Assembly: GCA_013399855.1 (NCBI GenBank)
Contig: VXAY01002919.1
Span: 65,043 to 129,042 of the forward strand
Reading direction: 5' to 3'
DNA: 64,000 bases
Source: Oxyruncus cristatus
Lineage: Eukaryota; Chordata; Aves; Passeriformes; Cotingidae
Every line of letters starts with the position of its first letter. Within the stretch, counting starts at the first letter, position 1. Position numbers and translations under genes: made by a program. The notes beneath the pieces are model-generated. The model had not been told where the DNA came from and searched no databases. It saw nothing but the letters and a program-made list of their open reading frames with translations. Positions 10,370 to 56,886 of this stretch are shown in pieces.

Positions 10370-13300
10370 ATTCCTCTTCTAGTTTGAACCCACCTTCAAC
10401 TTGTCTGGCCCAGCACTTCTGCTCACCAGGAGGTGGCTGACATTGGTGGCTGATGACAGAGGATGTCAGAGGTGCTGCAGGGGATCCAGCTGCAATCCTG
10501 CTGCTCATGGTGCTGGTACAGCTCAGGTGCAAAGAGACGGTGGGCAGTGGGCATCCCATACCATGACTGGGTGCCAGGGGCTGATATCATGGACATGTCC
10601 ATCTGGAGGTGTGGCAGGGTGCCGTGGGCTCCCTGTGGTGGGAGCAGTGTCCCATTACTATGTTGTACAAAGATGTGGAGCTGCTGGACTCCGTGCCCTG
10701 GGGAGAGCAGGGGACAGAGGAGAGCCTGGAGTAGAGGTTCAGCACCTCTCGAGGTGGGATTGAGGGGGTGTGGTGCTCCAGCTGCCACCATCAGGCTCCC
10801 ACGGCCGTGGATCCCCAGGAAATCCGAGGGGTGGGCATCCCTGCTCTCCTGTCACTTGGCAATACTAACTCAGTCTGCCCCTACTGTTGGGGGTTGGAAG
10901 GGGGGTCTAAACAGTCACAGTCTTGCTTATCTCCCGTGTTTTGACCTCTGCACAGGAGCTGATGGAGGAGGGCAGTGGCTGGATGCTCTTGACTGGAGCA
11001 GGATAAATATGAAGAACAACACAACTCGGTCCAGAACTCACTGGGCGGCCCAAGCCGGAGGCTTGTTTTGTTTTAGTGTTTTGTTGTCTCTCTCTCCCCC
11101 TCTGGGTTTCGTGGTGCTTGAGCTGCAGGGCTGGAAAATTATTCATCCAAACCACAGCTCCCCCGACACCCTCTGGAAGCATCTGTGGCTCCAGACTCCA
11201 CTGCAGCAGTGGGTGGGAGGTCGTAAATTCATCATCGTCACCAGCTTGGCCTCCTGTCAGGCAGGACGTGGAGCACAGAGCAGTGGGCTGTGCCACAGTC
11301 ACACACTGGATGACTGTCACAGCCACACTGAACTCAATGGGCAAAACCTGTCAGCCCGTTTGTGTGACAAATCCCTGTCCTGTGCCTGTCCTGGTGATGA
11401 GAAGGTCCCACCATAGCTGCTGGAGCAGCTGTGCTGTAGCTGCAGTTGTCTGCAGGTTCACCTTGGCTGCTGGCTGTGCTGCAAACACCGTGGTGGTGTG
11501 TTAGCCAGGGGTGAGGGCTGAGGGATCACTTGCTCCCGGACTTATGGAAGATCTGCAGACAGCAATGTGCCTCCCCCACCATGGCATCCACTTCCTTCCT
11601 TGTGGCTCAGAGCGGTGCCCCTTGTAGCTCTCTGCCACCAGCCCTAAGTGGCAGGGACTGCTGTCTCCATGCACAGACACACAGGAGACCCAGGAGCACT
11701 TTCCCAACGGATTGTAGAAAGATCCTGGTTGAGGCAGATGGACAGTGATGTGAAGAACTGAGCTCCAGTGGGGCAGGTGCCAGCAGAACTCACCCCACCC
11801 CTTCCTTGGTCATGGCCACCAGCTGAGGGCGAACTGAGGAGTGGCCAAATTGTCTCATGGGGATGATGTTCTGCTCTTCTCCACGAAAGGCAAGAGCCCA
11901 CAAGCTTTCCCTGGGAACGCTGTCCCATCCTGAGGCCTCTCTCCTGTGCTGTCAACAGCGGAGCAAGACCCAGACCCTCTCCAGAGGGAATATGGCTTTG
12001 AGCAAATCCTCAGGCATAATGACTCTGAAGGCCATAGGGTAGCTCTGATTGCAGAGAAACAGCAAAGAGATGCTGGGTAGTCCCTACCCCTCCTTATCCC
12101 TGGCAGCTGCCCCTTTTGGAGGAGGCAGACCTGGCTGGGCTGTGGGGAGAGCTGGGAGCTGTATTTGGCAGATTAAGAGAGGAACTTGCCCCTGCAGACA
12201 CCTGGGCTACTGAGGGGTGATGCCCAGCCAGAGGGGCAATGCCCACCCGTCCAGGAGAGGCAGCCAGCAGAACAAGTCCCACACACACTGGCTGCCAGGC
12301 CCTAGAGAGAAAAAACCCTGGTCAACCTTCTTCTGTGCCACTCACAAGGCTACCCCGTAGCCTCCTCACTGTCACTGTGACTGGCCCTGCTTTGCAGGTC
12401 AGGACACTCCACAGATGTTCTTGAAATCCCCTGAGGTGAGGGTCAGGTGTTTTAACATCATAAACCATGCAGGGATGTACAGGTACAAAGGCTTGTGGAT
12501 GTTCAGTGCAGACTGCACACCTTGAACAAGAGCCTGATGGGCACCAGGCTAAACCTTGTGTCTACACACACCTTGGAGATGTAACCATGGCCAGCATCTG
12601 GGATTCCTGGGCCATACACAGCCAGGAGAGAAACAGGCTGTGGTCCAACAGCACCAGTAGGGTGATTCTGGGGTTAGATCCAGGTCTAGTTCACCTTCCC
12701 CCTGTTTGAGGGGGCGAGCACCAGCCCTTTCCCACACCAGCAGCTTTCTCATTCCCCCACAGGGACCTCTGCCTTCATGTGCTTTGCAGGTCGGTTGTGC
12801 TGAGGGTGAGGCAGTGAGGAGAGGGCTCCAAGTGGATGGGATTGAGCCTCTGGAGTACAAGTACCAGCACTCTCACTGTCCTAGGGCTTTGTTAGGGTGG
12901 ACCTGCAGGTCCTGGCAGAAAGGCTGCTGTCCTGTAGCCCAGGAACTCTTTTCAAGGCTGGGTGCAGCTGGATGGTGAAAGCTGGACATCAGGGTTGTTT
13001 CTACTGGAGATCTAAGGAGGATGTGGCTCTTTGCATGTGTCAACAGGACACGTGGTCTTTGAGACTGCTCCTTCTTGGAGGCTTCTGGGGCAAAATCCCC
13101 AGCCTGTCAGCTCCAAACCCTGGACAGACAAGGGGCATGCCCTTCCTTGGACCAGGTTTGGTTCTGCAGCTTGCTTGCTCGATGTTTTACACCGTGTCCT
13201 CCCGTGGTGGCCCAGAGGCACATAGGTGGCTGCTGCTGCAAACCTCATGTGCAGCCAACAGCCCAGCCCCACTGAACCTGGCTATGGGGCTCTGGATCAC

Positions 13301-14883
13301 TGGAAGCAAACATTTCCCTGCTGTGACCCTCATCCTACAGAACCAGTGTGGTCCAGGAGTTACTGGTTACGTAAAAGTCATAAAGCCATCAGGCACTCTG
13401 TCAGCAATGGGAAGTGCCAGGCTCCTCCCAAGGCAACATCATAAATCCTTTTGTGCACATGAGAATATCCACTGAGCTTCACAGGCCCTTTTCATGTTGA
13501 AAATATTCACTCATCCCTCCTGGAGAGCCCCTTGGCATGTTGGCATCCCACCAGAAGCAGGAACATAACAAGTCACTGGATGGTCACTTTGCACAAGGCT
13601 GAGCAGGGAGTGATGGGTCACATCCCCCTGGTGGGTGACCCTGGCACAAAGATGTAGTGACATGGAAACATTTTCAAACAGCAGCTGGATCCAGGACAGT
13701 GCAGGTCGGGGTGACTCAGGATGCTCTGGGCTGTGGTGAAGCCAGCACAGCACACCCAGCATGTCCAGGGTGGGAGGAAAACCAGCCCTGCAGAGGGCTA
13801 AGGCTCTGCACTGTCTGGGTTTCCTCCAGCCCACGAGTGCTGCAGCTTGGAGCAGGGAGTAGAGCATGGAATGCAGGGAAAGAGTCGGCGGCACAGGGAA
13901 CTGAGCAGCTGTGCCTGCAGTAGGGAAGGTATGCTGAGTGAAGGGAGAGACTGCTCCCACCCTGCCTGTGGCCACACCTGCAAAGTGGGTGCAAAGGGCA
14001 ACAGGCAGGGTGGTGGGGACAGATGTTGGGTGGTGGGAACAGGAGGTGGGTGGGCACAGCAAGTGCCAAAAATGTGATTTAGGAGAGGGGGAAAAGGGAT
14101 ACCCCATTGCTAAAGAGGCAGCATCCCAGTGCTGGGAATGCTGATGTGTCCTGCGTGTCCCATTCTGGGGTGCAGAACGCAGGATCCTTGCTCTGGAAGA
14201 GGGAGAAGCTGCTTGTGGAAACGTAGGGACAGTAGGATGAGTGGCCAACTCAGTCACCCAACTGGGGCTCTCTGCTCCTTATAACAGGTCTTGGGACCCC
14301 CTCCTCATACCTGTTGTGTCTCTTCATCCTGCTCCAAGGCAGCTCCCACTGGGCACAGTATTATGGGCAGGAGTGTGGGCTACACTGGGACAGGAGTGCT
14401 CCTTTGAGACTGCGCTATAGCCCCGTGCTGCTTGAAGGGGTGAAGGAGGATAAACAGGATCCAGTTACGTTTTTTTCTACCCCAGGAATATGCTTGTGAA
14501 ACCATCAGGCTTTTTTTTTTTTTTTTAATATATTTTAAACTCTTCTGTCCTGCACTTGCAGCTCAACAAACTGAGTGATTTCAGCTTGTGCATGAGCACC
14601 CCTGCATGGACAACACAATTCCCAGAGCAGCAGGACTGCTGGGGCTGCCAGCTGCTTGCCAGTATGTCAGCTGGACCAGGTGGCCTTGCCCTGGAGCTGG
14701 GCAGCCAGCAGGTTCACAACTTGGAGCCCAGGCTTCGTCTGAAAACGTGTCCCTTCCTCACGAAGCTGTGGGTGGGCTGGAGACTCGCTGCAGAAGTATT
14801 GCCTCAGGGGCAGGAGCAGATGAAAGCAGGCAGAAGCTGCTGTGTGCAATGGACTTCAGCATGTGGAGTGCCCAAGGGACACT

Positions 14884-14945
14884 GCTGATTGATTCCCATG
14901 GCTGGGGACACGGCTGATTGATTCCCATGGCTGGGGACACGGCTG
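14884..14945 (+). repeat. 29-bp tandem duplication
   Basis: Two exact copies (14884-14912 and 14913-14941) of a unit beginning gctgattgattcccatggct, just past the PTPRV polyadenylation site. Confidence 0.9.
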
Positions 14946-15019
14946 CCCTTTTGGGAACGGCTGCAGTGCTGCAGCCTTCACGCCACTGAGAGCCCACAAA
15001 AGCCAACCCACCCTCATGA

Positions 15020-15525
15020 GCACACGCTTTCCTAGGGCTCTTTATTGTTTGTACCTAAGACCGTTCCACCAGCCAAGACAAGCCAGCTCCCACAGTGCTC
15101 TGTCCACAGCACATCTGAGACCTCGACACGCCCGTGCCCGTGGGCTCCGTGTCCGTGTCGGGCCTCAGGGTACCACAGAGCCCCACAGCTGCCGTGTGAG
15201 GTGCAGGGGGGGTTAGAAAACCTTCCAGGCACCAGGAATCCCGGAGATGTCCAAAGCAGGGGAGCATCCTGCCCAGCCCCTTGCTGTGTCTGCACTGAGG
15301 GGCCATGGTAGTGCGTGGCAGGAGACTGTCTGTCTGCGCAGAGGGCCCCGTGTCGCTGCTCACATCCTGTGGGGTGAGTTGGTGACAGTGCCAGGGTAGG
15401 TCACTGCTCGCTGCAGGGCTCGCTCTGTGCCAGGAGTCCCACAGTGCTCTCACCCCAGCTCCCAGCTCCGTCCAGGACCCCGGAGAGGGGCAGGGCAGGA
15501 TCGTGCCAGGAAGGGCCGAGCAGTG
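15020..15525 (-). other. PTPRV: PTPRV 3' UTR (predicted)
   Basis: GC-rich sequence between the stop codon and the polyadenylation signal. No open frame continues and no repeat is evident. The distal end is set only by the AATAAA. Confidence 0.6.
15041..15046 (-). terminator. PTPRV: PTPRV polyadenylation signal AATAAA
   Basis: AATAAA on the minus strand, 480 bases beyond the PTPRV stop codon. It is the only canonical signal I noted between the stop and 15.0 kb. Cleavage would fall near 15,015-15,030, making the 3' UTR about 500 bases. Confidence 0.75.
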
Positions 15526-49770
<34,245 letters not shown>

Positions 49771-52700
49771 GAGGACCTGGGTGGCTGCGGATGAGAGGGA
49801 TGACAAGTTGGCGGGGGTGGGGTCAGCTTCTTAGCAGCGGCTGTCCCCAGCCAGCCCCTTCTCCCACGGCAGCCAGGAGCCGCGTCCCCACGTGCTTTCC
49901 GAGCGCGGGTGACAAGATGACATCAGTGGGGACCGGGCAGCGCGGGGCACCTCGGCCGGGCCCGCTGTCCCTGGGCAGGGGCAGAGCTCGCCTCCGGCCC
50001 GGGAGGAGCCCAGCGGGGGCGGCTGCCTCTCGCCGGGCGCATTTGTTGTTGTCCCCGCGGGTCCGCGTCCCCCTGCGGTGACTCTCGAGCGGGTGCGGGC
50101 TGCGGGCAGAGCTGCGGGCCGGGGGGCTGGGCCGGGGGGGCTGGCGGGGGCTCTGCGGAACTGGAGCCCCCTCTGGCATCAGCAGGAGCTCGGCAGAGCT
50201 GGGGGAGCTGGAGCGGGAGGAGCGGCAGGGGAGGAGACAGGACGGGACTGACGGCGGCTCCGGGCTGGGAGGGAGCTCCCGAACCAGCCCCCGGCGCGGG
50301 GAGGGAGGGGCGGAGGGCGCATCGCTGGGCTGCGATGCTGCAGGGAGCGAGGGCACGAGTGTGGCCGCGGGGTGCTGTGCACCCTGGGCTCGCTCTGTGC
50401 TCGCACATTCGGCTCTGTGTGCATTAATTCCCGCGCAGTTGCGGCTGTGGAACGGGGGTTTGGGGACGCCGAGGGGCAGGGACTGGGGGGTGTCTCTGTG
50501 CGATGCCCGTAACACAGGCTGCGGGCTGGGACAGGGGGTGCACACTATGAGGCTCCTGGGCCCGGCATCCCGCCAGCACAGAGACGCCTGGACCACGCTT
50601 TGGCCATCTGAGGGTGTGGTGGGGTGAGCTGTGCCCTGTGCCCGGGCTGTGTAGGCGCTGTACTCTGGGGGGTTGCGGTGGGGAGCAGTCTGTGCCCGCC
50701 TTGCTGCGGGCAGGGCCGTGCTCTGCGGTGCTGTGCGGTGTCTGTACAGTGCGTGGCAGGATGCCAGCTCTGATTCAGAGCAGAGATGCCATTGGCTTCA
50801 CATCAGCGCTGGAGATCTGGGACAGTGCTGGAAGAGGTTCAGTGATGCATCAGTCCGGAAGCCAGTGCAGCCTTTGTGGCCGTGGGAGTCTGTCCCAGTA
50901 GCCAGTACGGCCACCAACAGGGGCTATTCAAGCTCTGCTCATTGCTCTGAACCACCAAGCTGTCAGGGTGGGACACATCCCCCAGCTATTCTTTGGAACA
51001 GCAGAATCCCTCGCCAAAAAACTCAGAGGTTTGTCAAGTGGGACGTGTGATAGACAGAGCAACCCACAGTGCCTGGACAAAGACATGGAAAGCCTCAGCT
51101 CTTGCACGCAATTGAGAAGTGAGTGGGACACAAGGAACCTGGCCTAGGACCCATCTCCAACCCCAGGTCCGTTCCCCAACCCTTCTGGCAGCCCCCAGGC
51201 TGATAGACCCAGCTGGGAAAAGGGGGCAGAGAGCACGAGTCCCCTTCACTTTGCATGGGTGACAGTTAATTTCCCAGGTCCTGGCCAAAAGGGACTGGTG
51301 CCAGGTTCGGGTCTGTGGTCACAGTCACGTCTCTGCAGAGGTCCAGTCCCCTGCCTGGAACAGGCTGAGGCTAAAGGAACCCTGGCCCTGCAGCTCAGCC
51401 CAGCAGTGAGGGACACGGAGATCAGGGTGGGAGCAGAAGGTGATGCCTTGGCTCCAGCACAGGCAAGATTTTTAACCCTCAATGTCAGCACCTCCAAGGG
51501 CTGAATGTAAAAAATGCCATGGGTGCACCCTATCCTGTGGATGGATGCCCACGGGAAAGAGCTCTGGCTCTTGGAGATCCCCTGATAAGCATTTGGGACT
51601 GAGTTCCACCAGCACCGGGGGTGATGGGGCTGCCCCATGAACCAGTGCACAGCCAGCTCTGGAGACACCCATCCCTGCTGCCAGACAATGCATGACAGGG
51701 AGCTGAGTGCAAGGTGGGTGCTCGGGGGTACTGGGGGTGACGCCCTCCAGCCACTGAGATGAGGGGGTCCTCCTCCAGGACCCAGGCAAGGGGAGGTTTG
51801 GAGTTGGCTGCTGCTGTCTCCAGTGGGCTGGGGACTGTTTTTAAAGGCCCCTTTCCAGAGCTGGGTGGCTGCAGCCAGCTGGGAGGAGGCTGGAGCTCCC
51901 CGCTGCAGCGAGGGCTTGCCAGGTTTACCCAGGGGCCCGGAATGGGATGGAGGAGATTACAGCTGGCTGGTCCCCAAAACACGTTTGCAAAGAGGCTTTT
52001 GGTGGATGTCCCTACAGTGGTCCATGTTGGGGTAGAGGCTGTCAGCAGAGGTGATCCCACTTTGGATGGGGAGCATGGAGCTGTTTGCTGCCATGAGCAG
52101 CCGGGAGGGTCACCTGGAGGATGGCTGGGGCAGAGGCAGCACAGACAGTGAAGGCTGGGGAATGTGTGGTGTCCCTGGAGCATGGCAGATGATGGCAGAG
52201 CTGAATTGGAGGAGGCCCTGGCTGATGAAGCAGGGGTTGGAGGTGAGGATGGAGGACCTTGGTGGGCTGGGAATTGTGATCCAGGGGCATGGGGCAGGAG
52301 GGACCCTTGATTATCAAGGAAAACCCTGGGAAGAAGTGTTGCATCCCCTAGTGTCAAAGGCAGTATCCTGTGCAGTAGTGGCACAGATGGGAGGTTTTTC
52401 CAGGCTACAACATCAAGGTGGGGCTGCTCTAGCTTCAAAGCACATCAAAGAGCAGCCCCAGGCCAGCAAGAGGGCAAACTCAGTCACTGGAGTCCTGGGA
52501 AACTCCAGCTGGGTTGTGCCTGCCCTGGCCAGTTGGAGAGAAGCTGAGCCCTTGTGTACTCATTGCACCTGCCTGGGCACAGCGTCGGTGCCATCTGCAC
52601 CTCCAGCCACTCTGATGGGGTCACAAGGGTGGGATGTGGCATCTCCAGAGCTTGTTGGAAACCAACGTCTGCTGTTGCAGCCTTGCGTGGGGGCACAACT

Positions 52701-55700
52701 CCCCCACCGAGGCAGCTTCTCCAGATACCGGCTTGCCAAAGGAGCAAAAGGGTCTGTTCTACCCTCCCTGGTCTCTGGGCTGGGCAGCCAAGCAGGGATT
52801 CCTGAAGAACAGTGTCTCTGTCCCTTAGATCCTGCTGCCATGCTGTGCCACTGCCCCACACCTCCCCATCCAGGAGGAGAGGTGATCCCCTACTTGGCAT
52901 GAGGGTGGCCTTGGGGGATGCCTTGCTGCCCAACAGGGTGGGATTGGCCTCTGAGCATGGACCAGGAGGTGTCCCAGCAGGTTTCTCAGCCTCTGCATGC
53001 TGCTGGTGACCCGTCACAGGGCACACTGCGCTGTCACCCGGCTGCCATGGGAACACACCTCCATACTAGCCCCACTTATTTAACGTTGGATACCAGTGGC
53101 TGTGCTCGCTGAGCTCAGGGAGTTTGGGCTGTGCCTGCAGTGGAAACAGCCCAGAGCACTGCTGGGAGCCAAACCCAGGCCCCTTCCCTGGTGCCACAGC
53201 ACTCGGCAGCCTCCATACGGGACAGAAGCTGCTCATCCCATGCCAGCACTGCCCTCGCCACAGCCACCCCAGTGACACCATGCCACCACAGTCAGGGACA
53301 GAGAGAGAGACAGAGTCCTGCTTGAGCTGGGGATGCCAGATCTCCCCTTCGGTCCCCCCAACAGTGTAGCCTTCAGCTGTGCCAGACCCAAAGACGACTG
53401 CACAAGGTTTCTCCACCCAGCAGCTGGAACCAGGCCTGGAAACTCAGAGGCTGCCGAGTCATCACATTTTCCGCGAAGCAGCGAGTGCTACCACAAGGCG
53501 CAGGGGGATGGGGACGTGCCGCCGACCGCGGGGACTGGAGAGCTCGGCTGGCCAGAGCTGGGAGGGGACCACGGCACTGTGCAGCCAAGCCATCACCTAT
53601 GGCAAGGGGCAGAGCCTCAGCATGGGAGACCGTCCTTGCCCTGTGCACTGGAGGAATCATCCAGGAGCAGAGGTGGGAAAGGGAACCCCTGACAACGTGC
53701 CCATCCCTGTGGTGTCAGGTCTTGTTTGTGCTAAGGGACAACAGCCACAGTGCAAAGGCCCTGCCTGGCAAAGACTCCGGGCTGTCCTCCTGGGCAGTTC
53801 CAACCCCAAAGCAGAGCAGGGTCCACCCTCATGGCACTCCATGCACTGGCCTTCTCTCCAGGTGTCCAGAGCTGGCAGCACTGGGCTTGTCCCCACTGAG
53901 GCATCTCCCAGACTTGAGCATGGTCCCACACACCTTGTGGGACTGGAGGCCTCCCTAGGAAGCACTTTCTGGGGTGAGGGTGGGCAGGGTGGGCAGCAGG
54001 GTGTGTGCCTGTGGTGTCCAGTGGTCCCAGTTGTGTCACAAGGTCTGGCAAGTTGACATTGCCAAGTGATGCTTCCAAGGGCTGGGCATGGGCAGAACCT
54101 TTCAGGGTCCCTGCTGGAGGACAGCATGTGGGTAAAGACGCTCCCAGAGGGATTCCACCTGTCACTCAGAGGGCACAGCCATGGCCTGGTGCTGTGAGCA
54201 ATGCTGTCACTGCGCAGACGAGCCTCTACCTCGTCTGGATGCGCAGCCCCACGGTCCCCATGGGACCTCTGCCATCCCTTCTTGGGCAGGACCCTGTGCA
54301 TCCAACCTGGCACCCCGTGACAATGTGTGCCCAGGGGTCCCATGACATGGCGCACTGGCACCACTGGGATTGGGCTGGGAGCAGCTCTGGGGCTCCTGTC
54401 CTGCCTCAGCCCAGCAACAACATCCCTTCAGTTCCTGCCCCTTGGTATCTCCTGGGGCCCACCAGCACTGTGAACTGCCCCAGGCCATGATTTCTCCCCT
54501 CTGCCACCTCTGCGTGCCACCTGCCTAGTGCTGCCTGGGGCTGCGAGTGAGGAACGAGGGGAACAGGCTGCTCCCGGGGCAAAGCCTGCAGAGGATGCAG
54601 GTGCCGCTGGGACTTCTGTCTTTGCAAGGTTCACACGCTACGGTTCTCCAGCCCTAAAGCCTAGAGCACTGGGATGCTCCTTCTCCAACCCCTTGCAAGT
54701 GTTTGATCATTCCCACGTGGAGCCCTGCCAGCGCCGCTGCTGCCTCCTGCCCCACGCTTTCAGACCTTGGAGCTCTTCCCATTTTGTTGGGGGCGGGGGG
54801 AGGGCAGGCAGGCAGCGGGGGACGTCACCCGTCTGCAGGGCAGGGCACAGCCACGCTGTCTGGGCTGGGGCACAGCCAGGAGTGGGAGCAGTGAGTCTGT
54901 CACCGTCGCTTGGGTGATGCTCTTCGCTCCCCCCCTCCGCCGCCCCGCTCCCTGCTGAAGCCCTGGCAGCTGAGCCCGGGATGCCTGTGGGTGCGAGCCG
55001 GGCGCCTGCAGAGCTGGGAAGTGCAGGGCTGCGGTGACTCGGGCACGCCCAAAGCCGGCAGAGCCGGGCAGACCTGCTCTGCACCCCCGGGGCACGGGTG
55101 CCGCCCCTGGGGCTGAGCAGGCTCAGGACTCCGCTTCCCCTGGCCAGGCAAGAGGCACTCGGTGGGGAGGGCTGAGAGCAGCCTGGACATTGCCTGACCC
55201 ACATCTACTGCAGTGGTGCTGGGGCAGCACCTGGATGGCCCCAAAATCACCCACCCCATCGCCAACAGCCTGTGGAACCCTGCAGGGCTCTGCTCCCACT
55301 TTGCTATGCGGTGCCAGCGAAGGTGCCTGGTGCTGCCAGGGTGCCACACTCACAAGAAGTAGCTCCAAAGCAGCTCCCGGTGCCCACTCACGCTTCACCA
55401 CGCCGGGGAGCCCGAGCATGAGAACCCCCCAACGCAGGCACAGCCATGGAGCACCAGGCCCTGCTCCTGGCACAGCCACGCTCAGAGGCTGCCCATCCCC
55501 TGCCGCCCTCCCGGGGCTGTGGCATCGGGTTTGCCGGGGCACGGGAGGCTCGGCGCTCCTTCCCTTGCTGCACACATCCCGGCTTCCATCGCGCGGCTGG
55601 GAGGAGAAAGGGGGACGAGGAATGGGAGCGGTACCTCAGCTGGTGGGTGTCCCCGGCGTGGTCCTCAGCCCGTCCCCGTGCGCCTGGCGCACGCGATGGC

Positions 55701-56501
55701 AACTTGAGGCGCTCACACTTGCCGTGTGCTCTGCTTGAGCACGGCCCCGACGCTCAAGTCTGGGCTGGTCCGGCGGGAAGGCCCGCCTGGGCTCGCCCAG
55801 CTCTCAGCGGCAGGATGCTGGGGAGGAGGGATCAGCTGGACAGGGATGTCTTCTGTAGCCCCTTGAGAGCAGAGGTCTGCACTGCCTGGGGGGCAGGAGC
55901 TGCCTGCCACACTGCAGGTTGGGCACAGCTCGCACCCCCCTGCACCTCACCAGGGGTTTGCCCCACATGCTGCCGGTTCAGCCGGGTGCCAGGGACCCTT
56001 GGACATGGTTGAGCATCCCCTTGTGCTGCCGCTGCAAAGAGGGGCAGGGAGAGCCCCAGGCCTGTGATGGAGCCAGCGCAGGTATCCAGCACGTGCACCA
56101 GCCCTAAAGGTGTCTGTGGGCTGTGATTGCTTAAGGCTTTGCTGCCCTGAGCCCCATCGGACCAGGCACTGTCCTGAAGTGAAGGCATCTTGGCCTCCCT
56201 CATCAAAGGGGATTGAGATGAGCTGGTGTGTTGGCTCAGGAGCATCCCAAGAGCTTGTCCAGGATGGCTCTTATCCTCACTCTGGTGAATGGGTGGCAGC
56301 TGGTCCAACGAGGGAGGGTCACACCTATTTCAGCCACCAGACAAGAGGCTCAGCCTTCTGCAAACAGGCACCTGTCCTTGCTAGTGTCCCCCTGCCTCAG
56401 CTGGGCTAAAGCTCTCTGCAGACAGCAGGGAGAGGGACACTGCCAGGAAGCCCTGGACACTTCTGCCGTGCTCAGCAGTGACGTGAAAACCCAGCCTTCA
56501 A

Positions 56502-56528
56502 ATTCGGAAAGTGGCCCAGTTTCCGAAT
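56502..56528. promoter_or_regulatory. 9-bp inverted repeat ATTCGGAAA / TTTCCGAAT
   Basis: Perfect 9-bp arms (56502-56510 and 56520-56528) separated by nine bases. The arms contain GGAA/TTCC half-sites typical of ETS or related factors. It lies 68 bases upstream of a TATA-like motif. Confidence 0.5.
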
Positions 56529-56554
56529 ACTGCCACGAGCTGAAAATCCCACCT

Positions 56555-56603
56555 GAAAACGAAACCAGCCCCGGCTTCTGGTTCAAAGTTTCCTGTATAA
56601 AAA
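56555..56603 (+). promoter_or_regulatory. IRF/ISRE-like element followed by TATA-like box
   Basis: GAAAACGAAACC (56555-56566) fits the GAAANNGAAA core of interferon-response elements, and TATAAAAA is at 56596-56603. Together with the inverted GGAA repeat just upstream, this looks like a plus-strand inducible promoter with initiation near 56,625-56,635. No coding exon is recognised downstream within the window. Confidence 0.4.
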
Positions 56604-56851
56604 GAAACCTGCAGACGGCTTCATTTGCACACAAAAGGCTTTGTTTTCAGGAGGAAGGTCTCTTTTTTTGGAGGAGTAAACACAAAGCCTGCCCATCCTC
56701 CCTGTCGCCGCGTGGGAGGGAGATCGACCTGACAGATCAGGTCGCCGGCAGGGCATTGTCCCATCTTGCTGCCTGGCTGCTGTCCCTCTCCCGCGTCTCC
56801 TGTGAGCGGACTGCTGCCTGCACCAGTGCCAATGCCAACGTCACTGCAATG

Positions 56852-56886
56852 CCACCACCACCACCACCACCACCACCACCACCACC
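56852..56886 (+). repeat. (CCA)n microsatellite
   Basis: Almost twelve pure CCA units. They create poly-Pro, poly-His or poly-Trp runs in conceptual frames, none of which I take as coding. Confidence 0.92.

Larger units (their letters stand above)
7016..15019. other. Intergenic region between PTPRV 3' end and LGR6 5' end
   Basis: No coding gene, tRNA or other RNA gene can be supported. It holds a CR1 tail at 10271-10369, a hairpin at 8749-8793, a T-rich run at about 14512-14530 and a 29-bp tandem duplication at 14884-14945. An AT-rich stretch at 8.7-9.25 kb stands out from the GC-rich surroundings. Confidence 0.6.

Noticed and set aside
10463..11416. Plus-strand open frame of 317 codons
   Set aside because: Low-complexity Trp/Cys/Ser-rich translation, no recognisable domain, no splice context, and its start overlaps the area just past a CR1 tail. 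Typical chance frame in GC-rich DNA.
49823..50596. Long minus-strand open frame upstream of the PTPRV start
   Set aside because: Pro/Ser/Arg-rich shadow of the CpG island. It does not read in frame into the PTPRV signal peptide, which starts at its own ATG.
51530..52438. Minus-strand open frame of 302 codons
   Set aside because: Pro/Ser-rich, no domain, no plausible splice partners. Not similar to PTPN7 or to PTPRV N-terminal sequence.
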